Counted from the stretch's first letter, positions 1 through 6,290 are shown. The stretch is DNA of 9,749 bases from Alphaproteobacteria bacterium MarineAlpha9_Bin7 (GCA_002938115.1 PTKD01000055.1:1-9749); one strand, 5' to 3'. Notes: generated by a model not told the origin, from the sequence alone. Made by a program: numbers and translations.

Positions 1-182
1 CATTTACCTATTATACCCCGCTGTACTATGAGGTAACAGCCAACGGAGAGCCGGAGAGTCCGGAACTTGAGCCTATCGAGATTGCGTTTCGTTCTCCAGA
101 GACAACGATTGGAAGTGGTCGCATGGCGCTGCCAGAGATTGCGGCGCTCCGTCGTGCCATAGTCGGCTGGCAAACAACATGA
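1..182 (+). CDS. C-terminal end of an unrecognised protein (partial)
   Basis: An open frame enters from the left edge (first full codon at position 3) and runs about 59 codons to a TGA at 180-182. It begins FTYYTPLYYEVT and ends RRAIVGWQTT. The other two plus-strand frames stop within about 35 bases, and the composition is protein-like (acidic linker PESPELEPIE, then a short amphipathic end), so I read it as the true tail of a gene starting outside the window. I do not recognise the family from this fragment. It is convergent with the Nudix gene, about 20 bp away, and no terminator hairpin is evident in the gap. Confidence 0.6.
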   Translation, partial: FTYYTPLYYEVTANGEPESPELEPIEIAFRSPETTIGSGRMALPEIAALRRAIVGWQTT

Positions 183-201
183 AATAGTTGAGTCTCGAAA
201 T

Positions 202-1047
202 TTACTGAATGCTCAAACCATCACGAAGTTGGGAATAATCTGGGTGCGATGACTTGATTACGCCATGGCGAATAAAAAAATCGATCAGTACAAGATTGCA
301 ATTAAATTTAAACCTGTCCGTTGACTCAACTACAGACATCACCTTTTCGGCGGGCCAAAGTTGGAAATCCTCTACTTCTCCATCGCAGTTTTTGGGACTG
401 AAATCAGGCGGCAACTCCAGATCATAGGAAAAAATTAAGTCGTCTCTCAGGCCGTGTTCGATCTCTAACCTGTAACCTATCGTGCCGGTAGGGCGAGCAC
501 GGCGCACCATATCGGATGGAAGACCTGCCTCCTCTGCACATTCCTTTTCCAGATTCTCGGCCAAACTAAGCCCGGCGGGTTGTCCTCCAGCAACCGTATT
601 ATCGAGTTTCCCCGGGTACGTCGGGCGATCCAGCGTCCGACGCGGAACCCATATCAAAAAATTGTCTCCGTCACGAACAAACCCTGTCAGGTGCACCCCA
701 TACGCGCGCATTCCAAATATTGGCACCACTGCCCGATCAAGTTCAAAGAGAGTTTCCCCAAATCGTGTTCCCACCGCATACTGCTCTTGACGCAAGGTGT
801 TGGTAAGACCCGCTTCCGCCAAACTTTTTCCGATCCTGGACATCTCCCTGGTCAAAACGGCAGATGTATCTAAGGCTGGATTAACTGTAATTTCATCCAC
901 ACTACATGAAACAATATCCGGGAAAGCTGCAAAATACGGTACCACGTGTTGCTTGATCCAGCCGATTCTTCGACCAGCCATGCTGAATCGAACAAAGTTC
1001 GCTGTATCGTGGCGATTGCAATTTTCGATGTGTTCGAGAAAACTCAT
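202..1047 (-). CDS. DUF4743 / Nudix hydrolase family protein
   Basis: Predicted 281-aa cytosolic hydrolase: an N-terminal DUF4743-like half (about residues 1-115), then a Nudix domain. Nudix enzymes cleave nucleoside diphosphates linked to another moiety using Mg2+ held by the Nudix-box glutamates. The box lies near residues 154-176 (starts GGQPAG, ends KECAEEAGL). It keeps the E..EE metal-binding core but has Lys for the usual Arg and lacks the Glu of the GX5E part, which I recall as normal for this subfamily (relatives of yeast YJR142W and the Nudix half of fungal thiamine pyrophosphokinase Tnr3). The substrate is unknown; damaged thiamine diphosphates are a possibility from those homologues only. 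The frame stays open to 1134, but that start would overlap the divergent hydrolase gene. The ATG at 1047 (MSFLEHIENCN) matches the usual N terminus of the family, so I chose it. Confidence 0.87.
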   Translation of the reverse strand: MSFLEHIENCNRHDTANFVRFSMAGRRIGWIKQHVVPYFAAFPDIVSCSVDEITVNPALDTSAVLTREMSRIGKSLAEAGLTNTLRQEQYAVGTRFGETLFELDRAVVPIFGMRAYGVHLTGFVRDGDNFLIWVPRRTLDRPTYPGKLDNTVAGGQPAGLSLAENLEKECAEEAGLPSDMVRRARPTGTIGYRLEIEHGLRDDLIFSYDLELPPDFSPKNCDGEVEDFQLWPAEKVMSVVESTDRFKFNCNLVLIDFFIRHGVIKSSHPDYSQLRDGLSIQ

Positions 1048-1116
1048 TCTTGCGTTACGCCATCCAGAAACACCAAACACCCGCGTCTCATATGATACAG
1101 GGACAACTAAATAAAA

Positions 1117-2100
1117 ATGAAGATAAAACGGCAAATTCTGAATTGGCTGTGCCTGTCGGTCTGTGCAGTGCAGTGGGCATGCTCACCACAACTGATATCT
1201 GTTGGACTATCAACGCTTGAACCACATTTTGATTCCGACGCATTCATCACTGCAGACGGCACTAGACTCTCTCTTCGAACATGGACCACGACGGAAAGTC
1301 CCCATGCCACTTTCTTGGCGTTGCATGGTTTCAATGATTACAGCAACGCCTTCGCCAACCCGGGCTCTTATTGGTCAGATCGAGGCATTTTGGTTTACGC
1401 TTATGACCAACGCGGGTTTGGAGCAAGCGAACATGCTGGACTATGGCCCGGAGTAAATATTCTGGTAGAGGATCTGTCCCAAGCGGTTCATGTGATCGAA
1501 AGAATCCATCCCGACCTGCCACTTTACTTGATCGGAGAAAGTATGGGTGGGGGCGTAGTCATGACCGCTATTGCCCGAGATCAGGTCAGGGTTCATGGCA
1601 TTGTTCTAGTGGCGCCAGCAGTATGGGGACGGCGCACCATGAATCCCTTTTACCCGCCCACACTTTGGCTGGGCGCTCACATCGTGCCCTGGATTAAATT
1701 TTCTGGACAAGGGCTTGGTATTACACCTTCGGACAATACCGAAATGCTGATCGCTCTGGGCAAAGATCCGCTGGTAATAAAAAAAACTAGAATCGACTCA
1801 ATATACGGCATGGTCAACCTGATGGACACAGCACTGGCAGCCGGACCGTCTATCCGCACCCCGACCCTGATACTATACGGCGCTCGAGACGAAATAATAC
1901 CAAAGGCGGCCACGGCAAAAATGCTCAACGCACTCTCGGGTCCTCATCGAGTGGTTATTTACCCTAAGGGGTATCACATGCTCCTCCGGGACTTAAACGC
2001 GGAGATGGTGTTGGCCGATATATGGGCATGGATCAATAAACCTAGCGGCAAATTACCCTCAGGAAGCAACGAGAAGTGGCAGATTTTTTTTGAAGAATAA
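1117..2100 (+). CDS. alpha/beta hydrolase lipoprotein, monoacylglycerol lipase / lysophospholipase type
   Basis: 327-aa serine hydrolase predicted to cleave ester bonds of monoacylglycerols or lysophospholipids at the cell envelope. The N terminus has basic residues, a hydrophobic stretch and a Cys at 22 (QWAC-S) that probably is the lipidation site, although the lipobox is atypical. The alpha/beta-hydrolase fold is clear: oxyanion-hole HG at 70-71, YDQRGFG at 96-102, nucleophile elbow GESMGG with Ser142, acid Asp258 in GARDEIIP, and catalytic His287 in GYHMLLRD. All three triad members are present. Length and motifs fit the Hydrolase_4 (serine aminopeptidase S33 / lysophospholipase) family. 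The ATG follows an AT-rich stretch with a weak purine motif (CAGGGAC, 1099-1105) rather placed far upstream. It is divergent from the Nudix gene and convergent with the MFS gene (18 bp between stops). The exact substrate cannot be read from sequence. Confidence 0.88.
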   Translation: MKIKRQILNWLCLSVCAVQWACSPQLISVGLSTLEPHFDSDAFITADGTRLSLRTWTTTESPHATFLALHGFNDYSNAFANPGSYWSDRGILVYAYDQRGFGASEHAGLWPGVNILVEDLSQAVHVIERIHPDLPLYLIGESMGGGVVMTAIARDQVRVHGIVLVAPAVWGRRTMNPFYPPTLWLGAHIVPWIKFSGQGLGITPSDNTEMLIALGKDPLVIKKTRIDSIYGMVNLMDTALAAGPSIRTPTLILYGARDEIIPKAATAKMLNALSGPHRVVIYPKGYHMLLRDLNAEMVLADIWAWINKPSGKLPSGSNEKWQIFFEE

Positions 2101-2118
2101 ACACACTATATCAAAAAT

Positions 2119-3294
2119 CTAAGTTTCAGATGCTGTTGACCCCGGGGGGCGCACCAAGCGCCAAGCAATAAAGACTGCGAACAACAACAAAACTGCCCCA
2201 ATTACGTAGGGCGCATGTCTTCCCAAAGTGGCAAATACCACACCGGCGAAGGCGGGGCCCAATATACGAGCAAGACTTGCGCCAGATTGTGCCACCCCGA
2301 GAGCCGCGCCCTGCGACTCAGAAGACGCACGGCGAGAAATCAAGCTGTTGAGTGCCGGGTTGCAAAGTCCAAAACCACCCGCCAGTAACGCCGTTGCCCC
2401 GAGTAAAATCCACAAATTCTGCGCTATCGGCATTGTTGCAAAACCGATCACTAAACCACAAAGACCCAACACAACGACACGTTCTTCCCCCCAACGCCGT
2501 GTCACTGGACCAATAAGGCCGCCCTGCACCACCACCGCCACCAAACCTACATATGCAAAGAGACGACCCACCTCACGCGGTCCCCAGGAGAACTGTCGTT
2601 CAGCCCACATCGCGATAGTCGCTTCAAGGCCAGCAAATACAAACATCACAAGTAGAAACAGAAACACTAGCTGCTTCATGTCGGTCCGGTGAACCGCAGC
2701 GATAATAGGGGAAAACCAACCGTGCCGTTTTTCTTCCCCCGAACCAGGATTTCTGGATTCTTTTAAAATCAGAATCGTCAATACCGCCGCCAGAACTGAC
2801 AAACCTGCAGCACAAAGAGGGGCAACGTGAAAATTAATATTGCCCGCCACCGGTTCGGTGAGATAGCCACCGAATACCGGACCAAAGATGAACCCGAGCC
2901 CAAACGCCGCACCGAAAAATCCCATGCCACGTGCTCGATTCTCTGGCGTAGTAATATCCGCGATGTAGGCTTGGGCGGCTGCTATGTTGCCAGCAAATAG
3001 TCCTGCCAAAGCCCTGGCCGCAAACAACATAATAAGGGTGCTCGCGTAAGCCATTGCCACATACGCGACGCACGTACCAGCCAAACTGATCAGAATAACT
3101 CGTCGCCTTCCATATCGATCACTCATCGACCCAATGATGGGCGCAGCAATAAATTGCATCAGCGAATAGCTCGCCATCAGTAAGGTAACAATAGCTGGGG
3201 AGGCACCAAAATGCTCCGCGTAGAAAGGCAATATCGGGATGATTATGCCAAAACCTAAAAGATCTATAAAAACAATGAGTATCAGGGCAGGCAT
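2119..3294 (-). CDS. TetA-like MFS drug efflux transporter
   Basis: About 391-aa inner-membrane antiporter of the major facilitator superfamily, DHA1/TetA-like group, expected to export a drug or metabolite in exchange for protons. Family marks: first helix ending IDLLGFGIIIPILPFYAE, motif A GSMSDRYGRRRV in the loop between helices 2 and 3 (about residues 55-66), RALAGLFAGN in helix 4, and a motif-C-like stretch in helix 5 (GAAFGLGFIFGPVFGG). Twelve hydrophobic segments fit, with a charged central loop (KESRNPGSGEEKRHG). The frame can also start at a TTG at 3312, giving six more residues and an N-terminal length common in the family. I prefer the ATG at 3294; neither start has a clear Shine-Dalgarno. 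The substrate is not predictable, and similarity to TetA does not imply tetracycline resistance. A perfect TATAAT lies about 60 bp upstream. Confidence 0.9.
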   Translation of the reverse strand: MPALILIVFIDLLGFGIIIPILPFYAEHFGASPAIVTLLMASYSLMQFIAAPIIGSMSDRYGRRRVILISLAGTCVAYVAMAYASTLIMLFAARALAGLFAGNIAAAQAYIADITTPENRARGMGFFGAAFGLGFIFGPVFGGYLTEPVAGNINFHVAPLCAAGLSVLAAVLTILILKESRNPGSGEEKRHGWFSPIIAAVHRTDMKQLVFLFLLVMFVFAGLEATIAMWAERQFSWGPREVGRLFAYVGLVAVVVQGGLIGPVTRRWGEERVVVLGLCGLVIGFATMPIAQNLWILLGATALLAGGFGLCNPALNSLISRRASSESQGAALGVAQSGASLARILGPAFAGVVFATLGRHAPYVIGAVLLLFAVFIAWRLVRPPGSTASET

Positions 3295-3355
3295 GATAGG
3301 AATCTGGAGCAAATATCGTGGCAGAATGTACGGAAAGGGAGCCCAGCGGTTCAGG

Positions 3356-3384
3356 ATTATATTGTGTTACGTGCTTTTATTTGG
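3356..3384 (-). promoter_or_regulatory. possible promoter of the MFS transporter gene
   Basis: Reading the minus strand, a perfect TATAAT (3361 down to 3356) lies about 60 bp upstream of the MFS ATG. The hexamer 17 bp further upstream (CCAAAT, 3384 down to 3379) is a poor -35 match, so only the -10 supports the call. Confidence 0.35.
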
Positions 3385-3468
3385 CCCCATAACATAGGAA
3401 CCAGGAGTTGTAGCGGATACCGATGCCCTTTCCAACCAGGATCTCATAGAATATCCCACGCCAAAAGG

Positions 3469-3774
3469 TGGTGCCGCCTGTGTGACTCGAACACACGACC
3501 CCCGCATTCTTACCAGCTACAACTTTCGTTGCCATCCCAAGGGGATGTTTGTGGTCTGGACTTTCTCTTCACCATAGCCTCAGGGGCCTTAGGTGGGTCG
3601 TGTAAAGTCTCTACACTCGCCCCTTGCGGAACTAGCACGGGATTGCCAACAGTTGTACCTGTTTAGGTTTCCCCGTTTTAGCGACCTTTTCACCGCTTGG
3701 TTTCCCAAGAGGGACGCATAGACAGATTAACACTCTATACGAATGCGATGCTCTACCAACTGAGCTAAGGCGGC
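3469..3774 (-). tRNA. tRNA-Thr(CGU), interrupted by a group I intron, CCA encoded
   Basis: On the minus strand two halves make one perfect cloverleaf. The 5' exon is 3774-3739: acceptor GCCGCCT, TA, D-arm GCTC-AGTTGGTA-GAGC, A26, anticodon stem TCGCA, then T32 T33 and anticodon C34 G35 T36. The 3' exon is 3508-3469: A37 A38, stem TGCGG, five-base variable loop, T-arm GTGTG-TTCGAGT-CACAC, acceptor AGGCGGC, A73 and CCA. All seven acceptor pairs and all five T-stem pairs are Watson-Crick; the anticodon stem has one U.G pair (27-43). The spliced product is 76 nt. Anticodon CGU reads ACG (Thr); G1-C72, C2-G71, G35 and U36 agree with threonine identity. The 230-bp insert lies between positions 36 and 37. 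No strong terminator follows: only a TTTT four bases after CCA. Confidence 0.96.
3509..3738 (-). ncRNA. group I self-splicing intron, IC3-like, in the tRNA-Thr anticodon loop
   Basis: 230-nt ribozyme, foldable by hand (minus strand, coordinates descending). P1: exon CGU (3741-3739) plus AUAGA (3738-3734) pairs with 3722-3715, 8 bp with U36.G3717 at the 5' splice site. P2: 3709-3705 with 3700-3696, GAAA loop. P3: GGUCG (3686-3682) with CGACC (3600-3596). P4: ACGGG (3676-3672) with CCCGU (3641-3637). P5: CC 3667-3666 with GG 3647-3646, extended by AACAG/CUGUU. P6: 3632-3628 with 3623-3619, GCAA loop. P7: GACUUU (3609-3604) with AAAGUC (3564-3559). P8: CACC (3595-3592) with GGUG (3573-3570). P9.0: CAG (3558-3556) with CUG (3516-3514). 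A hairpin follows at 3546-3534, then P9 CAAC-GAAA-GUUG (3531-3520). The last base, 3509, is G. ACCUAAGGC and GCUAUGGUGAAG match the Azoarcus tRNA-Ile intron as I remember it. No reading frame of useful length lies inside, so splicing is presumably RNA-catalysed, with guanosine as cofactor. Confidence 0.95.
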
Positions 3775-3782
3775 ACGCGGCG

Positions 3783-3811
3783 AACATAGGACTAGTCGGC
3801 ACACCTGCGCA
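3783..3811 (-). promoter_or_regulatory. probable sigma70-type promoter of the split tRNA-Thr gene
   Basis: Minus strand: TTGCGC (3811 down to 3806), a 17-bp spacer, then TATGTT (3788 down to 3783). The -10 ends 8 bp before the first base of the tRNA, so transcription would start only a base or two upstream of G1. Spacing is ideal and both hexamers are acceptable for a housekeeping promoter. Confidence 0.45.
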
Positions 3812-3890
3812 ACCGTGCGTACATCAACCATTCTGAGTTCCCCAAAGTTTCTTACAGGTGGAATTCTTCAAATCCGGCACCCAAATCCAT

Positions 3891-3903
3891 GTATAGTCTA
3901 TAC
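3891..3903. promoter_or_regulatory. 13-bp perfect inverted repeat overlapping a possible -10 (TATAGT)
   Basis: GTATAG-T-CTATAC is a perfect inverted repeat about 73 bp upstream of the chosen start of the Sel1-SPOR gene. TATAGT at 3892-3897 inside it is a fair -10 element; the nearest -35 candidate (TTCAAA, 3867-3872) is weak and spaced 19 bp. It could be an operator on the promoter of the lipoprotein gene, or chance. Confidence 0.25.
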
Positions 3904-3975
3904 CAACAGCACACACTAGCGCCGAACTCCGGCCAAGCAACAACTGTAATTGGCAATCCGAGGCGCGGATGCTCA

Positions 3976-5130
3976 ATGGTTAGTTGGTACTTAACACTAA
4001 ATAAAATCGGTGGACGGGTCCGACCTTGGCGAACTGTCATAGCTTTGGTGTTTCTTGTGCTCAGCGGTTGTACGCAATTTTTTGATGAAGCATTTTCAAG
4101 GCGCAGCCAAGAAACCAAAGAATTGATGGAGTTGGTGAAAGCCGGAGACGCACGTGCGCAAACTGCACTTGGTCAACGCTATGAGCTAGGAGACGGTTTC
4201 AAGCGAGATGGAGCCAAAGCAAAGAGATGGTACCAAAGGGCAGCCGATCAGGGTGACCCACTGGCCATATTCCTTCTTGGGCAAATGTTTGAGACTGGCG
4301 CGCTAGGAGCACCTGACTATCATCGGGCGGCCGCCCTTTACACGAGCGCCGCGGGCAAAGGCCACGCTGCGGCCCAGGCGAGACTTGCACACCTGTACGA
4401 GAAAGGCCGAGGCGTCCCACAGGATTTCACGGCAGCCGCAGCCTGGTACACAAGTGCCGCTCAACAATGGGAAGAAAATGCACACTATCCCCTTGGAGCT
4501 ACCTTTGCGACCGGCCGCGGAAATCAAAGAAATAGTTCCGACGCAATTCAATTGTTCCAACGCGCTGCAGGGCTTGGCGTGGCCGAGGCACAGTACGACT
4601 TAGGTCTGGCATACGAGCATGGCAATGGGGTCGAGCGAAATCTCGAGAAATCATTTACTTGGTATCAAAAATCGGCCCTGCAAGGTCACGATCGTGCCGC
4701 AAACGCACTGCAGAGAATTCGCGGCGCAATCGATAACGCAGAGTTCTCAGAAGGAGCCCAACAACCGGAGGAACACATCATTTCGGGGACCGTTCCATCT
4801 CTAGCAAGGTCCGATCCAGAACCCCAGATACCCGCTCAATTGCGAGATAGAACTGACAATAAACGGCAACTCGAAACGGTGTTTATGGCCCATCTCGCCT
4901 CGTACCGCCAACTGGACCAGATAACATCTGGGTGGAACCAGCTCATCGTGGATCATACCGCTGCGCTCCAAAATCTATCCAAGGAAGTGTCACGGGTCAC
5001 TCTTCCCAAGAAAGGAACCTTTTACCGCATTGAAGTGGGTCCATTTGCGGATCTCAACAAAGCCAAGGCCTTTTGTTCCGTGTTGAAAGCGCGCAACGCC
5101 TATTGCCGTCCACTGAAAAGAATTCGTTAG
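3976..5130 (+). CDS. Sel1-repeat and SPOR-domain lipoprotein
   Basis: 384-aa envelope lipoprotein. A basic N terminus (GGRVRPWRT) precedes a hydrophobic stretch and a good lipobox, LSGC, with Cys32. Residues 57-236 form five back-to-back Sel1-like (SLR) repeats of exactly 36 residues each, with recurring A..LG..YE.G.G and AA..WY..AA patterns: a superhelical protein-binding scaffold. The fourth is the most degenerate. A polar linker of about 65 residues follows. The C terminus (about 303-384; AHLASYR...W, then FYRIEVGPFAD...AFCSVLKARNAYC) is a SPOR domain, a fold that in general binds denuded septal peptidoglycan glycan strands. I infer a role in envelope or division processes. The frame is open back to an ATG at 3889, but those 29 extra residues do not resemble a signal peptide, so the ATG at 3976 is preferred. 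Convergent with rmuC, 7 bp between stops. Confidence 0.88.
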   Translation: MVSWYLTLNKIGGRVRPWRTVIALVFLVLSGCTQFFDEAFSRRSQETKELMELVKAGDARAQTALGQRYELGDGFKRDGAKAKRWYQRAADQGDPLAIFLLGQMFETGALGAPDYHRAAALYTSAAGKGHAAAQARLAHLYEKGRGVPQDFTAAAAWYTSAAQQWEENAHYPLGATFATGRGNQRNSSDAIQLFQRAAGLGVAEAQYDLGLAYEHGNGVERNLEKSFTWYQKSALQGHDRAANALQRIRGAIDNAEFSEGAQQPEEHIISGTVPSLARSDPEPQIPAQLRDRTDNKRQLETVFMAHLASYRQLDQITSGWNQLIVDHTAALQNLSKEVSRVTLPKKGTFYRIEVGPFADLNKAKAFCSVLKARNAYCRPLKRIR

Positions 5131-5137
5131 CCGACCT

Positions 5138-6244
5138 TTATCGTGCTTTTGCATTCTTCCGGTGCGTTACCAACCTTGGTGCTGCGTCCTCCGCACTATC
5201 CTGCTCCATTTCGACCTCCTCAATACGCGTGGTTTGTCGGACTACCTTTTCTGTAGAGATACGAATTTGGCGAACATCATCAAAAGCGAGTTCAAAATGA
5301 TGTTGCAATTTTTGTGCCCGCTCGTCCAAACGGGTAACATCACCGGCAAGCCTGCCAACTTCAGCCTGTATCACGCTTGTCTGTTCCCGCATCCGTGTAT
5401 CCTTGAGCACAGCTCGTACAGTGTGCAATGTGGCCATTAAAGTGGTGGGGGAAACTATCCAAACCCGACGACGAAACGCTTCCTCGACCACAGCACGATA
5501 ATTGGCATGAAGCTCAGCGTAGATCGCTTCTGAGGGAAGAAACATCAACGCCGAGTCCGCCGTTTCTCCCGGAACGATATATCGATCAGCAATGTCTTTA
5601 ACATGTCGGGTCACGTGGGAACTGAAAGCTCGTCCCGCCTGTGTCCGAGCCGCCGGATCACTAGCCGCGCGCAAAGCCTGATAGCCTTCAAGTGGAAATT
5701 TCGAATCAATCGCTATTGACCCCGGCGGATTTGGTAAGGTCAAAAGACAATCGGCGATTCTACCGTTCGTGAGCTTAAACTGAAAAGTATACGAATCAGG
5801 CGGCAGAGCCGAAACGATCAGGTCGTTAAGCTGGATTTCGCCAAAAGCACCACGAGCTTGCTTGTTCGATAATATTTCCTGCAAGCTGACCATTTGCTCT
5901 GACAATTCCGCAATGTTCTTTTGTGCAGCATCAATTACCGCCAGCCGCTCTTTAAGGTTCTCCAAAGCGGTGCGATTGTCCTTGCCCTCTTTTCGCAGAT
6001 TGTCACTCATCTGAGACGTGACCTGGTCAAGGCGGGTATCGATAGTATTTCTCAACTGCTCCTGACGTACCACAGCCTCACTGGCAATCTGGCCTAGTTG
6101 ACCACTCAACTCCGCTTGCTTACCGATCAATGTTTGTGCCTGTTCACCGGCAGTACGCAATCGGACGAGCACCACTGCCGTGACGAGAGATATTGCGACC
6201 AACCCTAGAGCCAGTAAAGCGACGATGAAGTAAAAGCCATCCAT
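5138..6244 (-). CDS. rmuC: DNA recombination protein RmuC homologue
   Basis: 368-aa membrane-anchored protein: one N-terminal transmembrane helix (about residues 5-27), a long coiled-coil region (about 30-125), then the RmuC core, a nuclease-like fold. Diagnostic motifs are RGAFGEIQLNDL (131-142), IAIDSKFPLEGY (177-188, with the conserved Asp-Ser-Lys) and DSALMFLPSEAIYAEL (230-245). RmuC limits rearrangements at short inverted repeats in E. coli; its biochemical activity is presumed nucleolytic. The protein is shorter than the E. coli one, which is usual for alphaproteobacterial members. The last 30 residues are acidic then basic and probably disordered. Start ATG at 6244; there is no Shine-Dalgarno, and a good -10 lies immediately upstream, so the mRNA may be leaderless. 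Divergent from def. Confidence 0.93.
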   Translation of the reverse strand: MDGFYFIVALLALGLVAISLVTAVVLVRLRTAGEQAQTLIGKQAELSGQLGQIASEAVVRQEQLRNTIDTRLDQVTSQMSDNLRKEGKDNRTALENLKERLAVIDAAQKNIAELSEQMVSLQEILSNKQARGAFGEIQLNDLIVSALPPDSYTFQFKLTNGRIADCLLTLPNPPGSIAIDSKFPLEGYQALRAASDPAARTQAGRAFSSHVTRHVKDIADRYIVPGETADSALMFLPSEAIYAELHANYRAVVEEAFRRRVWIVSPTTLMATLHTVRAVLKDTRMREQTSVIQAEVGRLAGDVTRLDERAQKLQHHFELAFDDVRQIRISTEKVVRQTTRIEEVEMEQDSAEDAAPRLVTHRKNAKAR

Positions 6245-6250
6245 TTAGTT

Positions 6251-6259
6251 ATTGTATCA
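6251..6259 (-). promoter_or_regulatory. extended -10 element directly upstream of rmuC
   Basis: Minus strand TGATACAAT (6259 down to 6251) matches an extended -10 (TGnTAnnAT). Only six bases separate it from the rmuC ATG, so a start site at the usual distance would fall on the start codon itself. No convincing -35 is present. Confidence 0.35.
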
Positions 6260-6290
6260 CGACCCGCTCCAAATTCCCCGGAAGAGAACC

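Noticed and set aside
1048..1134. N-terminal extension of the Nudix protein to 1134
   Set aside because: The extension would overlap the start of the divergent hydrolase gene and does not resemble the family N terminus, which begins at MSFLEHI.
2228..2692. 154-codon plus-strand frame inside the MFS gene
   Set aside because: Low-complexity, Pro/Thr/Arg-rich antisense shadow of a well-supported transporter gene.
3469..3508. tRNA 3' end as an attachment site for an integrated element
   Set aside because: No integrase, no direct repeat of the tRNA 3' end elsewhere in the window, and the flanking genes look like ordinary chromosomal genes.
3551..3575. Stretch GAGAAAGTCCAGACC (minus strand) resembling the RNase P RNA signature GAGGAAAGUCCGGGC
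   Set aside because: It is the 3' strand of intron P7 plus P9.0, is flanked by P8 and P9, and no RNase P RNA core surrounds it.
3364..3666. 100-codon plus-strand open frame across the tRNA and intron
   Set aside because: It lies antisense to the tRNA-Thr exon and group I intron, has no protein family character, and contains no LAGLIDADG or GIY-YIG motif. It is not a homing endonuclease.
3889..3975. 29-residue extension of the Sel1-SPOR lipoprotein
   Set aside because: The ATG at 3889 precedes the likely transcription start and would place a polar segment before the signal peptide.
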